DNA of 64,000 bases, taken from an uncultured Cocleimonas sp. Its GTDB lineage: Bacteria > Pseudomonadota > Gammaproteobacteria > Thiotrichales > Thiotrichaceae. Below are positions 18,932 through 26,420 of this stretch, piece after piece (position 1 is the first letter of the stretch; each line of letters opens with the position of its first letter). The DNA lies in the NCBI RefSeq assembly GCF_947495625.1, contig NZ_CANLZW010000002.1, positions 62,001 to 126,000 of the forward strand. Direction: 5' to 3'. Made by a program: the position numbers and the translations under genes. The notes below the pieces were generated by a model. That model searched no databases. It was not told the DNA's origin and saw only the letters and a program-made list of their open reading frames with translations.

Positions 18932-20032
18932 ATGGGCTTAACAAGCTATCGTCTATTCATTAGCAGTATTGCTTTTAGTGCACTCGTGTTAGCGGGGTGT
19001 AACAGTTCTTCTGTTGATACGAGTAAACAGGCAGCTACCACTAACAATGATACCAAGCAAAAAGTGATGATTAATCCTGCAAAGGGAATAGATATTTCTA
19101 TGTTTGCAAAGGGGTCTTTTACTGAAGAGCCTAAAATCGTTGATTGCGAAACCGCAGAAGGCACGAAAACCACGTGTTATCAAATGGTAACAGCTGGTGC
19201 ACCTGCAGGACGTGAGCCAGGTCCTTTCTGCCCAAGAACAACCTCCGACGGAGCTGATACTGGCGGCGCATGGTTTAGCAGAGATGGCGCAGGAGACTTA
19301 GTCGATATCACCGGAAATTTCATAGTAAATCTAGCCAGTTATTACGATGATACAAACTGGAAGCTTTACGACCCAGCAACCAACAAAGTCCATTACACAG
19401 CGACTAAAGAAGCTTGCCTAGGTGCGGCAAAACCTGATGTTGAGGAACAGTACAAGCAAAACTGTATAGAATGTGAGTTGTCGTATTTAGACGCAGATTT
19501 CTCACGAACTTTCTTGATACCAACGACTCCTATCCCAGCGGCAAAAACTAGCCGAGCTAGAACAACAGGTATTGCCCTAGATGGATCAGAGCTCTCTGGA
19601 CCAGCACCTGTTGATGCAATTTTAGGTGCGTATACCATTGCTGCTTTTGATGATTGTGGTGGACACATTAATGTTCATCAGGGATATCACTATCATTCTT
19701 CAACCGGATGTACAGACGCCCCAGTAAAAACCGATGATGGCTATGCACCACTGATTGGTTATGCCGCAGATGGCTATGGCATTTATGCGATGAAAGATGC
19801 ACAAGGCAAGGAAGCAGAGTCACTTGATGAATGTCGTGGCACAAGCGATGACATTCGAGGCTATCACTACCGTGCAGCAAGCCCGAGCGAGAATATGTTT
19901 ATTGGCTGTCTTCACGGAGAAACCGTTCGTGCAACAGGCGGACATGATGGACCTCCTCCTGGCGGTCGACCTGGTGGTGCTGGCAGACCTGACGGACCTC
20001 CTCCTGCTAATAACCCGCCGACAAAATCGTGA
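18932..20032 (+). CDS. YHYH-domain lipoprotein
   Basis: The 366-residue protein has a lipoprotein signal peptide with lipobox LAGC (cysteine 23). The YHYH domain occupies the second half, with GYHYHSSTGC near 250 and GYHYRAASP near 310. The C terminus is low-complexity, rich in glycine, proline and aspartate (GPPPGGRPGG repeats). YHYH proteins are secreted and of unknown function. It ends 14 bp before a small cysteine-rich secreted protein, so the two probably form an operon. Confidence 0.85.
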   Translation: MGLTSYRLFISSIAFSALVLAGCNSSSVDTSKQAATTNNDTKQKVMINPAKGIDISMFAKGSFTEEPKIVDCETAEGTKTTCYQMVTAGAPAGREPGPFCPRTTSDGADTGGAWFSRDGAGDLVDITGNFIVNLASYYDDTNWKLYDPATNKVHYTATKEACLGAAKPDVEEQYKQNCIECELSYLDADFSRTFLIPTTPIPAAKTSRARTTGIALDGSELSGPAPVDAILGAYTIAAFDDCGGHINVHQGYHYHSSTGCTDAPVKTDDGYAPLIGYAADGYGIYAMKDAQGKEAESLDECRGTSDDIRGYHYRAASPSENMFIGCLHGETVRATGGHDGPPPGGRPGGAGRPDGPPPANNPPTKS

Positions 20033-20046
20033 TCGGAGTTCAAACA

Positions 20047-20352
20047 ATGACTCAAACAATAGCATCAAGAAAATCGATCAAGAAAGCAGTACTTGGTTTT
20101 TTATCGGTATCGGCATTATTACTCACAAACAGCATGGTTTATGCGCACTCTGGTTCACTCAACAAGGTTGCAGTGGAAGTATGCAAACAGAAACAAAAGT
20201 CGCAAGCCTGTCAGTACCAAGGTGGTCATAGCGACTTGTACATTGGCACCTGTCAGCTGATGTCAGAAACAGATTTGATATGCGTTAGAAACAAACCTAT
20301 CCAGAAAATCGAGTCTGCAAACACAGATTCCAACAATGAGCATAAGCATTAG
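20047..20352 (+). CDS. Small secreted cysteine-containing protein
   Basis: I choose the ATG at 20047, which has CGGAG about 10 bases upstream, over a GTG at 20029. The 101-residue product has a signal peptide ending near VYA-HSG. Four cysteines follow in the mature part, spaced C-x8-C-x13-C-x11-C by eye, which could form two disulfides. It lies directly after the YHYH lipoprotein gene and may act with it. I do not recognise a named family. Confidence 0.7.
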   Translation: MTQTIASRKSIKKAVLGFLSVSALLLTNSMVYAHSGSLNKVAVEVCKQKQKSQACQYQGGHSDLYIGTCQLMSETDLICVRNKPIQKIESANTDSNNEHKH

Positions 20353-20398
20353 CGCAGATAAGTAGTTTCTGTAATCTTTTAGCTCCGATCATGCAAAC

Positions 20399-20425
20399 GT
20401 GGCGCATTTGTTAAAGTTGCGCCAC
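20399..20425. terminator. Terminator-like hairpin
   Basis: GTGGCGCA and TGCGCCAC form an 8-bp GC-rich stem between the convergent YHYH operon and DUF6434 gene. The following bases on the plus strand are only moderately T-rich. It may serve both directions. Confidence 0.55.
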
Positions 20426-20450
20426 TATTTATCCAGCGATTTACCTATTT

Positions 20451-20666
20451 TTATTTATCCTGTTCACGCCTTAACCATTCTGCGGCAACATCACCCATTG
20501 TTTTGGGTTCCCCGTTTTTTATCCAAGCCATAAATGACCGATTAAATTTGAAACCGAGGCCACAAACTTCTGTTAAAAAACGCCTGACGTTTTGTGTATT
20601 ACGGTAGCTATCAGTAACCGGAGTGTCCGTTGTTATTTGATCACTATGCCAATCAAAATTATCCAT
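20451..20666 (-). CDS. DUF6434 domain protein
   Basis: The 71-residue protein contains DWHSDQITTDTPVTDSYRNT, then NVRRFL and FKFNRSFMAWIKNG with a C-terminal GDVAAEWLRRE. This matches my recollection of the DUF6434 domain, often found alone or next to a SAP domain. It is probably a small DNA- or protein-binding module; the role is unknown. It has its own AAGGAG ribosome binding site and lies downstream of a long-form repeat. Confidence 0.75.
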   Translation of the reverse strand: MDNFDWHSDQITTDTPVTDSYRNTQNVRRFLTEVCGLGFKFNRSFMAWIKNGEPKTMGDVAAEWLRREQDK

Positions 20667-20691
20667 ACGGCATTTCTCCTTATCGTTAATT

Positions 20692-20769
20692 AGTCACCCC
20701 CCTACTTTAAATGACTTTTTTTGTTTAAAAACGTAAATGGAATTTATGCAGAGCTGAGGCGTTTTTTTA
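20692..20769 (+). repeat. Dispersed C6 repeat, long form
   Basis: The core AGTCACCCCCCTACTTT is followed by TGACTTTTTT, GTTTAAAAACGTAAATGG, ATTTATGCAGAGC and a final T-run. It matches the reverse-oriented copy at 1034-1112 closely. It lies between trpS2 and the DUF6434 gene. Confidence 0.92.
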
Positions 20770-20784
20770 CATAGCTTAGATGGA

Positions 20785-21807
20785 TTAAAACAAATCCAAA
20801 CCAAACGCTCGCTTCACATCGTTCAATACCTGATTCGATTCTTCTCGCGACTTCTCACTACCCGCTTTTAGTATTTCAATCAGTTGCGCTTTATCTGAAA
20901 TAAAACCTTCTCTGGCTTCTCTGATCGGCTTTAAAGTCTCCTGCAGGCATTCTTCCAGAATCTTTTTGGTAGTTCCATCACCAAGACCACCTGCCTGATA
21001 TTGCGCCTTTAAGTCTGCAACATAGGCGACATCTGGGTGTAAAGCATCTAAATAGGTAAACACGACATTGCCTTCGATTTGGCCGGGATCTTCTATTTTT
21101 AGGTGATTCGGATCGGTATACATCGACTTTACGGCTTTGGAAATTTCTTTTTCGCTAGAACCCAGATAAATACAGTTACCCATCGATTTAGACATCTTCG
21201 CTTTACCGTCCATACTAGGCAAACGTGTCACTTTACTTAGCAGAGGCCGACACTCAACCAGAATCTCTTCCCCAGCTACGTTGTTTAGTTTTCTGACGAT
21301 TTCATTGGTCTGTTCGATCATCGGCAACTGATCATCTCCAACAGGCACTAAAGTAGCTTTAAAGGCGGTAATGTCTGCAGCCTGACTAATCGGATAAGTT
21401 AAGAAACCTGTGGGAATAGAAGCCCCAAAAGATTTACCCGCTATCTCGTTTTTAACCGTTGGATTTCGCTGCAATCTCGCCACGGATACCAGATTAGAAT
21501 AATACATGGTGAGTTCAGATAACGCTGGAATCGCCGACTGCAAACAAATTGTTGTTTTACTTGGGTCAATCCCGACAGCTAAATAATCTGCCACCACATT
21601 TAAAATATTAGAAGAAACCTTTTGTGGGTTATGACCGTTATCGGTCAAACCTTGTAAGTCGGCAACCAGGATGGTTTGCTCGTATTGATCCTGCAACGAG
21701 ATTCTTTGCTGAAGTGAACCGACATAATGCCCAAGATGCAACTGTCCCGTTGCTCTATCGCCGGTTAATACTTTTTCTTTTTTGTTTGGATCTAATTGAT
21801 TATTCAT
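20785..21807 (-). CDS. trpS2: Second tryptophanyl-tRNA synthetase
   Basis: The 340-residue class I synthetase has HLGHYVGS at 24-31 (HIGH motif) and KMSKS at 204-208. The sequence looks closer to the auxiliary or Firmicutes-type TrpRS than to the usual proteobacterial enzyme. In the loop that reads DQHAIT in Bacillus TrpRS it has DLQGLT (residues 50-55). The histidine of that loop has been linked to indolmycin sensitivity, so resistance is a plausible but unproven role. A 220-bp leader with a Trp-Trp peptide precedes it, so expression probably responds to charged tRNA-Trp. Confidence 0.93.
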   Translation of the reverse strand: MNNQLDPNKKEKVLTGDRATGQLHLGHYVGSLQQRISLQDQYEQTILVADLQGLTDNGHNPQKVSSNILNVVADYLAVGIDPSKTTICLQSAIPALSELTMYYSNLVSVARLQRNPTVKNEIAGKSFGASIPTGFLTYPISQAADITAFKATLVPVGDDQLPMIEQTNEIVRKLNNVAGEEILVECRPLLSKVTRLPSMDGKAKMSKSMGNCIYLGSSEKEISKAVKSMYTDPNHLKIEDPGQIEGNVVFTYLDALHPDVAYVADLKAQYQAGGLGDGTTKKILEECLQETLKPIREAREGFISDKAQLIEILKAGSEKSREESNQVLNDVKRAFGLDLF

Positions 21808-21843
21808 AATTTAAAACTCCTGCTAAATTCTACTGACGGAGAC

Positions 21844-21881
21844 AAAAATTACGAAATTCATAAGCTGTCATCCGACGGCTT
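21844..21881 (-). promoter_or_regulatory. Hairpin and T-run in trpS2 leader (possible attenuator terminator)
   Basis: The minus strand reads AAGCCGTC, GGAT, GACAGCTT, a stem with one mismatch. A U-rich segment ending in ATTTTT follows about 11 bases later. The spacing is longer than in a standard terminator, so alternative folds must be considered. It follows the leader-peptide stop by about 25 bases. Confidence 0.4.
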
Positions 21882-21906
21882 TGAACACATGTGATTCAGC
21901 ACCGCT

Positions 21907-21966
21907 CTAGGAGATAGAACGCCACCAGAAAATTGGAATGAGATGAAAAGTGAGATTAGCTTGCAT
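21907..21966 (-). CDS. Trp-Trp leader peptide upstream of trpS2
   Basis: A 19-codon frame encodes MQANLTFHLIPIFWWRSIS, with two adjacent TGG codons near its end. It ends about 100 bp before the trpS2 start codon. Tandem Trp codons in a short leader before a Trp-related gene are the hallmark of ribosome-mediated attenuation, as in trpL. The ATG lacks a clear ribosome binding site; an in-frame TTG three codons earlier has AAGTGG about four bases upstream and may be the true start. Confidence 0.65.
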   Translation of the reverse strand: MQANLTFHLIPIFWWRSIS

Positions 21967-22024
21967 GGAGCGCAAGTTACCACTTCACTGAAAGTGGTTC
22001 AACAGTACTAGGACAATTAATAAA

Positions 22025-22106
22025 CACACCCCCCTACTTTAAGTGACTTTTCATTTCGTTGTTTGAAATGACCAAAGGAACTTATGCAGAGCTGGGCAGT
22101 TTTTTA
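22025..22106 (+). repeat. Dispersed C6 repeat, long form, diverged
   Basis: CACACCCCCCTACTTTAAGTG is followed by TCGTTGTTTGAAATGACC, then ACTTATGCAGAGCTGGGC and a T-run. The central hairpin sequence has diverged from the other long copies. It lies upstream of the trpS2 leader. Confidence 0.85.
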
Positions 22107-22196
22107 TTCTTGTAACTTTTTAGTGCCTAGATCTTTGGCGATATTAATGAGTTCGTTTTGACCAGTTCTTTGTGACCCGTTCAATATGATCACATA

Positions 22197-22820
22197 TTAA
22201 CTCTTTTTCGCTATGCCACGAATTGTTGGTCTTACAAGCGCCATAGCTGTTCGCATACTTTCATGTTTAATCTCATGGAATGTAAATCCAGCATCTTCAA
22301 TATAGCTTTCAGTTTCACGATTTAAATGACAATTCCCCGCCAGTTTACGCCAAAATGGATTTAACCGATTTTGCCATTTTCTGCGATCACTGCCACATTC
22401 TGAAGCCACATGTTCGAGGAAAATAAAACTACCATTGGGTTTTAAAACACGTTTGATTTCTTTGAGTGACGCTTCAACATCATTGACTGTACAACACACA
22501 AGAGAAGCAAATACGAAATCGAAAGTTTCGTCATCACTGTCAATTTTTTCACTTGAACAAGACAAAACTGAAATCTGCGTTAAGTTTTTAGATCGAATTT
22601 TCTCTTCAAGTTGAACCCTCATATTTTTATCCGGCTCAGACAATGATAATTGCAATTTTGATGAATCAGGATACAGCTCTAAACTCGCACCAGTTCCCGC
22701 TCCAATCTCTAAAACCTTGCCTTCAACATTTTTTAAAAGACCTCTTCGCCACTCAATCAAACAGGCATCTTCTGTAGCTTTCATACATTTATCATAAAAA
22801 AATGCAGTTAAAAATGACAT
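22197..22820 (-). CDS. Class I SAM-dependent methyltransferase
   Basis: The 207-residue protein has the SAM-binding motif VLEIGAGTGASLELYP at about 36-51. The later segments DFVFASLVCCTVNDVEASLKE and LEHVASE resemble METTL7-type small-molecule methyltransferases. The substrate is unknown. It appears to be an independent unit between the hydrolase gene and trpS2, both on the same strand. Confidence 0.88.
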   Translation of the reverse strand: MSFLTAFFYDKCMKATEDACLIEWRRGLLKNVEGKVLEIGAGTGASLELYPDSSKLQLSLSEPDKNMRVQLEEKIRSKNLTQISVLSCSSEKIDSDDETFDFVFASLVCCTVNDVEASLKEIKRVLKPNGSFIFLEHVASECGSDRRKWQNRLNPFWRKLAGNCHLNRETESYIEDAGFTFHEIKHESMRTAMALVRPTIRGIAKKS

Positions 22821-22903
22821 CGCTTGAAACCTTCATTTGAGTTCACGGTATATAGAATTTTTGATTTTATACGAGGAATTATAAGCCCCTAAAGGCAATT
22901 TAT

Positions 22904-23692
22904 TTATATCACTTTATCTAAAAACTGCTTTACCGCCTTGAAGACTTCTTCTGGCTTTTCTTTATGAGGCGTGTGGCCACAGTCTTTAAGAACAAGCATA
23001 TCTGACTGTCCGCTAGTATTTTCTGAGATAAATTCAGGAAACGCTAGAGAACCGTATTCGTCATTTTCACCATGGATTGCCAGAACGGGACAACTGACAT
23101 TTCCTATACACGACTGAAGACTCCAGTTTGCAAATGCTTTTGATAACCAGACTTCAGTCCATGCATCTAACACCCATTTTGCTTTATCGCCATGCCATTT
23201 CTGTAACCGTTCTAGCTGACCTGGTTGTGCAAAAAATTGTTTTGCCTCCTCTATCCCCTTAATCGTTAACTCTTCGACGAAAGCTTGCGCAGACATCGTC
23301 ACTACTGCCTCGCAATCAATATCACGAGCTGCAATATTAATCACCATGCCACCACCCACGCTATGACCAAATAGTGCATAGCTATTTAAGGATAGTGTTT
23401 CTTTTAAAGCAGGAAAATATTCGATCGCTTCCTCTTCTATAAAATCACATGAAGGTAATGTATCGCGCGAGCTTGATTTGCCGAAACCTAAACGATCATA
23501 AGCCACAACAGGTCGAGAGAGTTTTTCCGCCAGCACTAATGGAAAGTCTTTCCATAAATCGACACTACCCAAAGAATCATGAAGTAAAATTAGGGGTGAT
23601 TCTGTTGTAGTGGTTTCTGATATCCATTTTTTTGCATAGATATGCCCGCCAGCAACTTCAATTTCATATTCTTGAGTTTTTGTATTGTTCAT
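22904..23692 (-). CDS. Alpha/beta hydrolase
   Basis: The 262-residue cytoplasmic hydrolase has the nucleophile elbow GHSVGGG near residues 113-119, the oxyanion region LLHDSLGSVDLWKDFP near 36-51, and the catalytic histidine in DCGHTPHKEKPEEV near 240. It probably cleaves an ester or similar bond; the substrate is unknown. The gap to the neighbouring Cds1-like gene contains a repeat. Confidence 0.88.
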   Translation of the reverse strand: MNNTKTQEYEIEVAGGHIYAKKWISETTTTESPLILLHDSLGSVDLWKDFPLVLAEKLSRPVVAYDRLGFGKSSSRDTLPSCDFIEEEAIEYFPALKETLSLNSYALFGHSVGGGMVINIAARDIDCEAVVTMSAQAFVEELTIKGIEEAKQFFAQPGQLERLQKWHGDKAKWVLDAWTEVWLSKAFANWSLQSCIGNVSCPVLAIHGENDEYGSLAFPEFISENTSGQSDMLVLKDCGHTPHKEKPEEVFKAVKQFLDKVI

Positions 23693-23788
23693 ACTTATTC
23701 TACGTAGCTATTAACTAAGCACTTTTTATAAAACTATTTACTAGCTAACCAATTAGTAGACAGCTATTAATTAGGTCCGTATACAAAA

Positions 23789-23820
23789 GTCACCCCCCTA
23801 CTTTAAGGCGGTTTTATTTT
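23789..23820 (+). repeat. Dispersed C6 repeat, short form
   Basis: AGTCACCCCCCTACTTTAAGG then CGGTTTTATTTT. The T-rich end overlaps the stop codon of the Cds1-like gene on the minus strand. Confidence 0.92.
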
Positions 23821-24859
23821 AAATAAATGCTTCCAGTTGTTTCTGATACGGTGTTAAATCTTCAAGATGTTCACTCACCCAATCGTCGTTGTAATAAGTA
23901 TCCATATAACGATGACCACTATCGCACATTAAGGTCACGATTGAACCTGTTTGCTGATTTGCCATCATCCGTTTCGCCACTTCAAGGACACCCCAGAGAT
24001 TTGTACCTGTCGATGCTCCTGCTTTACGACCGATTATTTTCTCTAGCCAAAAGATGGTGGCGACACTAGCGGCATCAGGCACTTGCATCATTTCATCGAT
24101 GATATCGGGTTGGAAAGAAGCTTCTACTTGCGGACGGCCAATGCCTTCGATACGGCTTCCTATCTTAGATGCAAGTGTTCGGTCCTTTTGCATAAAACAG
24201 TCGTAGAACACGGAGTTTTCAGGGTCAACCACCAGCAATTGGGTATCGTAACCTTTAAAGCGAATGTATCGACCTAAGGTAGCAGAGGTGCCGCCCGTGC
24301 CTGCACTCATAACGATGCTATGCGGTACCGGATGAGGCTCGTCTTGCATCTGTTCGTAAATACTTTCGGCGATATTATTACTACCACGCCAATCAGTCGC
24401 GCGTTCGGCGTAGGTGAATTGATCCATAAAATGACCATTCAAAGATTCCGCCAGATGCATCGCTTCGCTGGTAATTTTCGTCGGACAATCAACAAAATGA
24501 CAACGCCCACCATAGAGTTCGATAAGCTCAATTTTACTATGCGCAGTGTTATCCGGCATTACCGCGATAAAGGGAACGCCAATCATTCGCGCAAAATAAG
24601 CTTCTGAAACTGCAGTACTGCCAGAAGATGCTTCAATCACCGAAGTACCTTGATTGATCTTGCCATTGCATAAGGCATATAAAAACAGAGAACGTGCTAA
24701 TCGATGCTTTAAACTTCCCGTCGGGTGAGTGCTTTCATCTTTAAGATAGATATTTATGCCCAGTAATTTAGGCAGCTCAAGTTTAATCAGGTGTGTATCT
24801 GCCGAGCGATTATAGTCTGCAGTTATTTTATTAATCGCTTCTGTGGTCCATGTACTCAT
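23819..24859 (-). CDS. PLP-dependent cysteine synthase family protein, Cds1-like
   Basis: The 346-residue protein has the PLP-lysine motif TGSLKHR (lysine 51), the substrate loop ASSGSTAVSEAYFA near 87-100 and the phosphate-binding glycine loop SAGTGGTSATLGR near 184-196. The overall pattern fits the L-cysteine desulfhydrase Cds1 group, which releases sulfide, ammonia and pyruvate from cysteine, rather than CysK. The start codon lies 7 bases after a G6 run that belongs to the neighbouring repeat, and this run looks like its ribosome binding site. Confidence 0.85.
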   Translation of the reverse strand: MSTWTTEAINKITADYNRSADTHLIKLELPKLLGINIYLKDESTHPTGSLKHRLARSLFLYALCNGKINQGTSVIEASSGSTAVSEAYFARMIGVPFIAVMPDNTAHSKIELIELYGGRCHFVDCPTKITSEAMHLAESLNGHFMDQFTYAERATDWRGSNNIAESIYEQMQDEPHPVPHSIVMSAGTGGTSATLGRYIRFKGYDTQLLVVDPENSVFYDCFMQKDRTLASKIGSRIEGIGRPQVEASFQPDIIDEMMQVPDAASVATIFWLEKIIGRKAGASTGTNLWGVLEVAKRMMANQQTGSIVTLMCDSGHRYMDTYYNDDWVSEHLEDLTPYQKQLEAFI

Positions 24860-24862
24860 ATT

Positions 24863-24949
24863 GACACCCCCCTACTTTTGAATGATATTACGTTTTTGTC
24901 GTTTAAAAACGTAAATAGAATTTATGCTTTGCGAGGCACTTTTTTTTTA
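24863..24949 (+). repeat. Dispersed C6 repeat, long form, next to a start codon
   Basis: GACACCCCCCTACTTT, then an ATTACGTTTTT/AAAAACGTAAAT hairpin, TTTATGCTTTGCGAGGCAC and a nine-T run. On the minus strand it reads GTAGGGGGGTGTCAAT directly before the ATG of the Cds1-like gene. Confidence 0.93.
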
Positions 24950-24972
24950 AGCTTTGATTATTAAAAATTTAT

Positions 24973-25986
24973 TTATGGTTTAAAACTGTATTTCCCACGA
25001 AGTCGCTTAGGTTTTGGAAATAGATTTTTTTCTGGAGAAAACTCAATATTAGTATCGTTATTATTTGGATTTAGATAATAAGAAAAGTAAATTTCTCCTT
25101 TGTCTTCATTTCTTGGCATTAAAAATTCTATATTACCGTATATTTTTCCATAAAGTGCTTCCACAATATTTCCTTTATCATCACGTTTGGTTCTTACTCT
25201 AAAGTAATAATTTTGGTTATCTTTAATTGGAAGGTTTTTTATCTTATTTTTCTCTGCAAGGTATCTTATTTTTAAAACGTTCTCATACTTATCTTTCGGC
25301 GCGTTATGAGAAGAACGTAATTTACTACCCCGTATTTTATGCTGATAAAAGGGCTGAATACCATCGTCAGGGCTAGTAAAATTTAGAAACATCGTAGAAT
25401 CATAGTCACTTGCATCAACATATCGGTCAACAATGATTTTAAATATAAAATCACTGTGTAAGCCTTGCCCGTAGGGTACAACCCAATCGTTAGCAATTAA
25501 GTCATACCCAAAATCTCTACCTTCTTCGGGTAGAATAGCAGGTGGATCATAGGTTATGCCTTTACCTATGTTCTCTGCCACGAACAGAGGAATTGGATTA
25601 ATAATCTTTTTAAGAACAACATCGATTGTAGGATTCCAAGGTTTCCATTTTCTTAATCCATAAAAACCTGTGACACCTGTAAATTCTTTAAAGCGACCTA
25701 TACTTTTATAGTAACCATCTTTTGTTACGCTAAAACCAATATGTGGTTCTGAAGATCCACTAACGGTGTACATACCATTTTTATCAGTCAATCCTCTGAC
25801 ATTCTTAGAATCTGATCCAATACCTTTTTTCTTAGGCTTTTCAATAGCAGCACCTACTTTCGCATTCTCAACAACTTCACCTGACTCATCAATTACCCTG
25901 ATAGTAATTTTTGCTGTTGGTAGTGAGCAAACTATTGTTGTCGATAACATAAGTAAGATAATTGTCGAGGCTATTTTATTTATCAT
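24973..25986 (-). CDS. Secreted protein with carboxypeptidase-regulatory-like domain
   Basis: The 337-residue protein has a signal peptide (about residues 1-22). A beta-sandwich domain typical of carboxypeptidase-regulatory or Ig-like modules follows, seen as ITIRVIDESGEVVENAKVG with GLTDKNGMYTV about 30 residues later. The rest is a beta-rich domain of unknown function with many tyrosines and asparagines. No catalytic motif is evident. The gene is AT-rich compared with its neighbours and opens a cluster of unrecognised genes, which may point to transfer. Confidence 0.7.
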   Translation of the reverse strand: MINKIASTIILLMLSTTIVCSLPTAKITIRVIDESGEVVENAKVGAAIEKPKKKGIGSDSKNVRGLTDKNGMYTVSGSSEPHIGFSVTKDGYYKSIGRFKEFTGVTGFYGLRKWKPWNPTIDVVLKKIINPIPLFVAENIGKGITYDPPAILPEEGRDFGYDLIANDWVVPYGQGLHSDFIFKIIVDRYVDASDYDSTMFLNFTSPDDGIQPFYQHKIRGSKLRSSHNAPKDKYENVLKIRYLAEKNKIKNLPIKDNQNYYFRVRTKRDDKGNIVEALYGKIYGNIEFLMPRNEDKGEIYFSYYLNPNNNDTNIEFSPEKNLFPKPKRLRGKYSFKP

Positions 25987-26420
25987 TTTAAGTTACCCCT
26001 TTCTACCATATCTGAAAAGTTACTGTGAAATCATTCATCTCTTTCTATTGACCATCCTTTTTTAAGAAATTTATCGTTCAAATCTACCTTATAAATTAAA
26101 AATTCAGACATCCACCTATAGACTGAATATTTTTTATTAGATAAACAATGAGACTGTATACGTAACTAACCATAATAAACAAAGAATCTAGAATGTTTAA
26201 TGGTCACGTTCTATTTACATTTTTTTAGTTTAAAAATGTAAATAGAACTTATGCTTTGCGGAATGATATTTATACGGCTACGCCTTTCCTTCGGTTTTGT
26301 CGTTTAAAAACGTAAATAGAATTTATACTTTGCGCGGCACTTTTCCCTGATCTAATCACCCATGGTAGGCTTGATTTATAATAGTTTTATTTTTTATTAC
26401 CCATACATACAGATTAACTT
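25987..26420. other. Gene-free region with duplicated upstream segment and repeat hairpins
   Basis: The 434 bp hold no convincing gene. About 26115-26205 resembles 29375-29468, including the shared word ATGAGACTGTAT. The segment from 26203 to 26347 is a double, degenerate copy of the long-form repeat. Confidence 0.7.
26203..26347 (+). repeat. Degenerate double long-form repeat with perfect 17-bp hairpin
   Basis: The C6 core is missing. GGTCAC is followed by a perfect inverted repeat: arms 26208-26224 and 26232-26248, loop of 7. A second long-form tail follows, with GTCGTTTAAAAACGTAAATA, a GCGCGGCAC spot and CTTTTCC. A CGGCTACGCC fragment between them resembles part of the 14328 element. Confidence 0.8.

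Noticed and set aside
21830-22020. A T-box riboswitch before trpS2
   Set aside because: I found no AGGGUGGNACCGCG-type T-box sequence; the Trp-Trp leader peptide is the better explanation.
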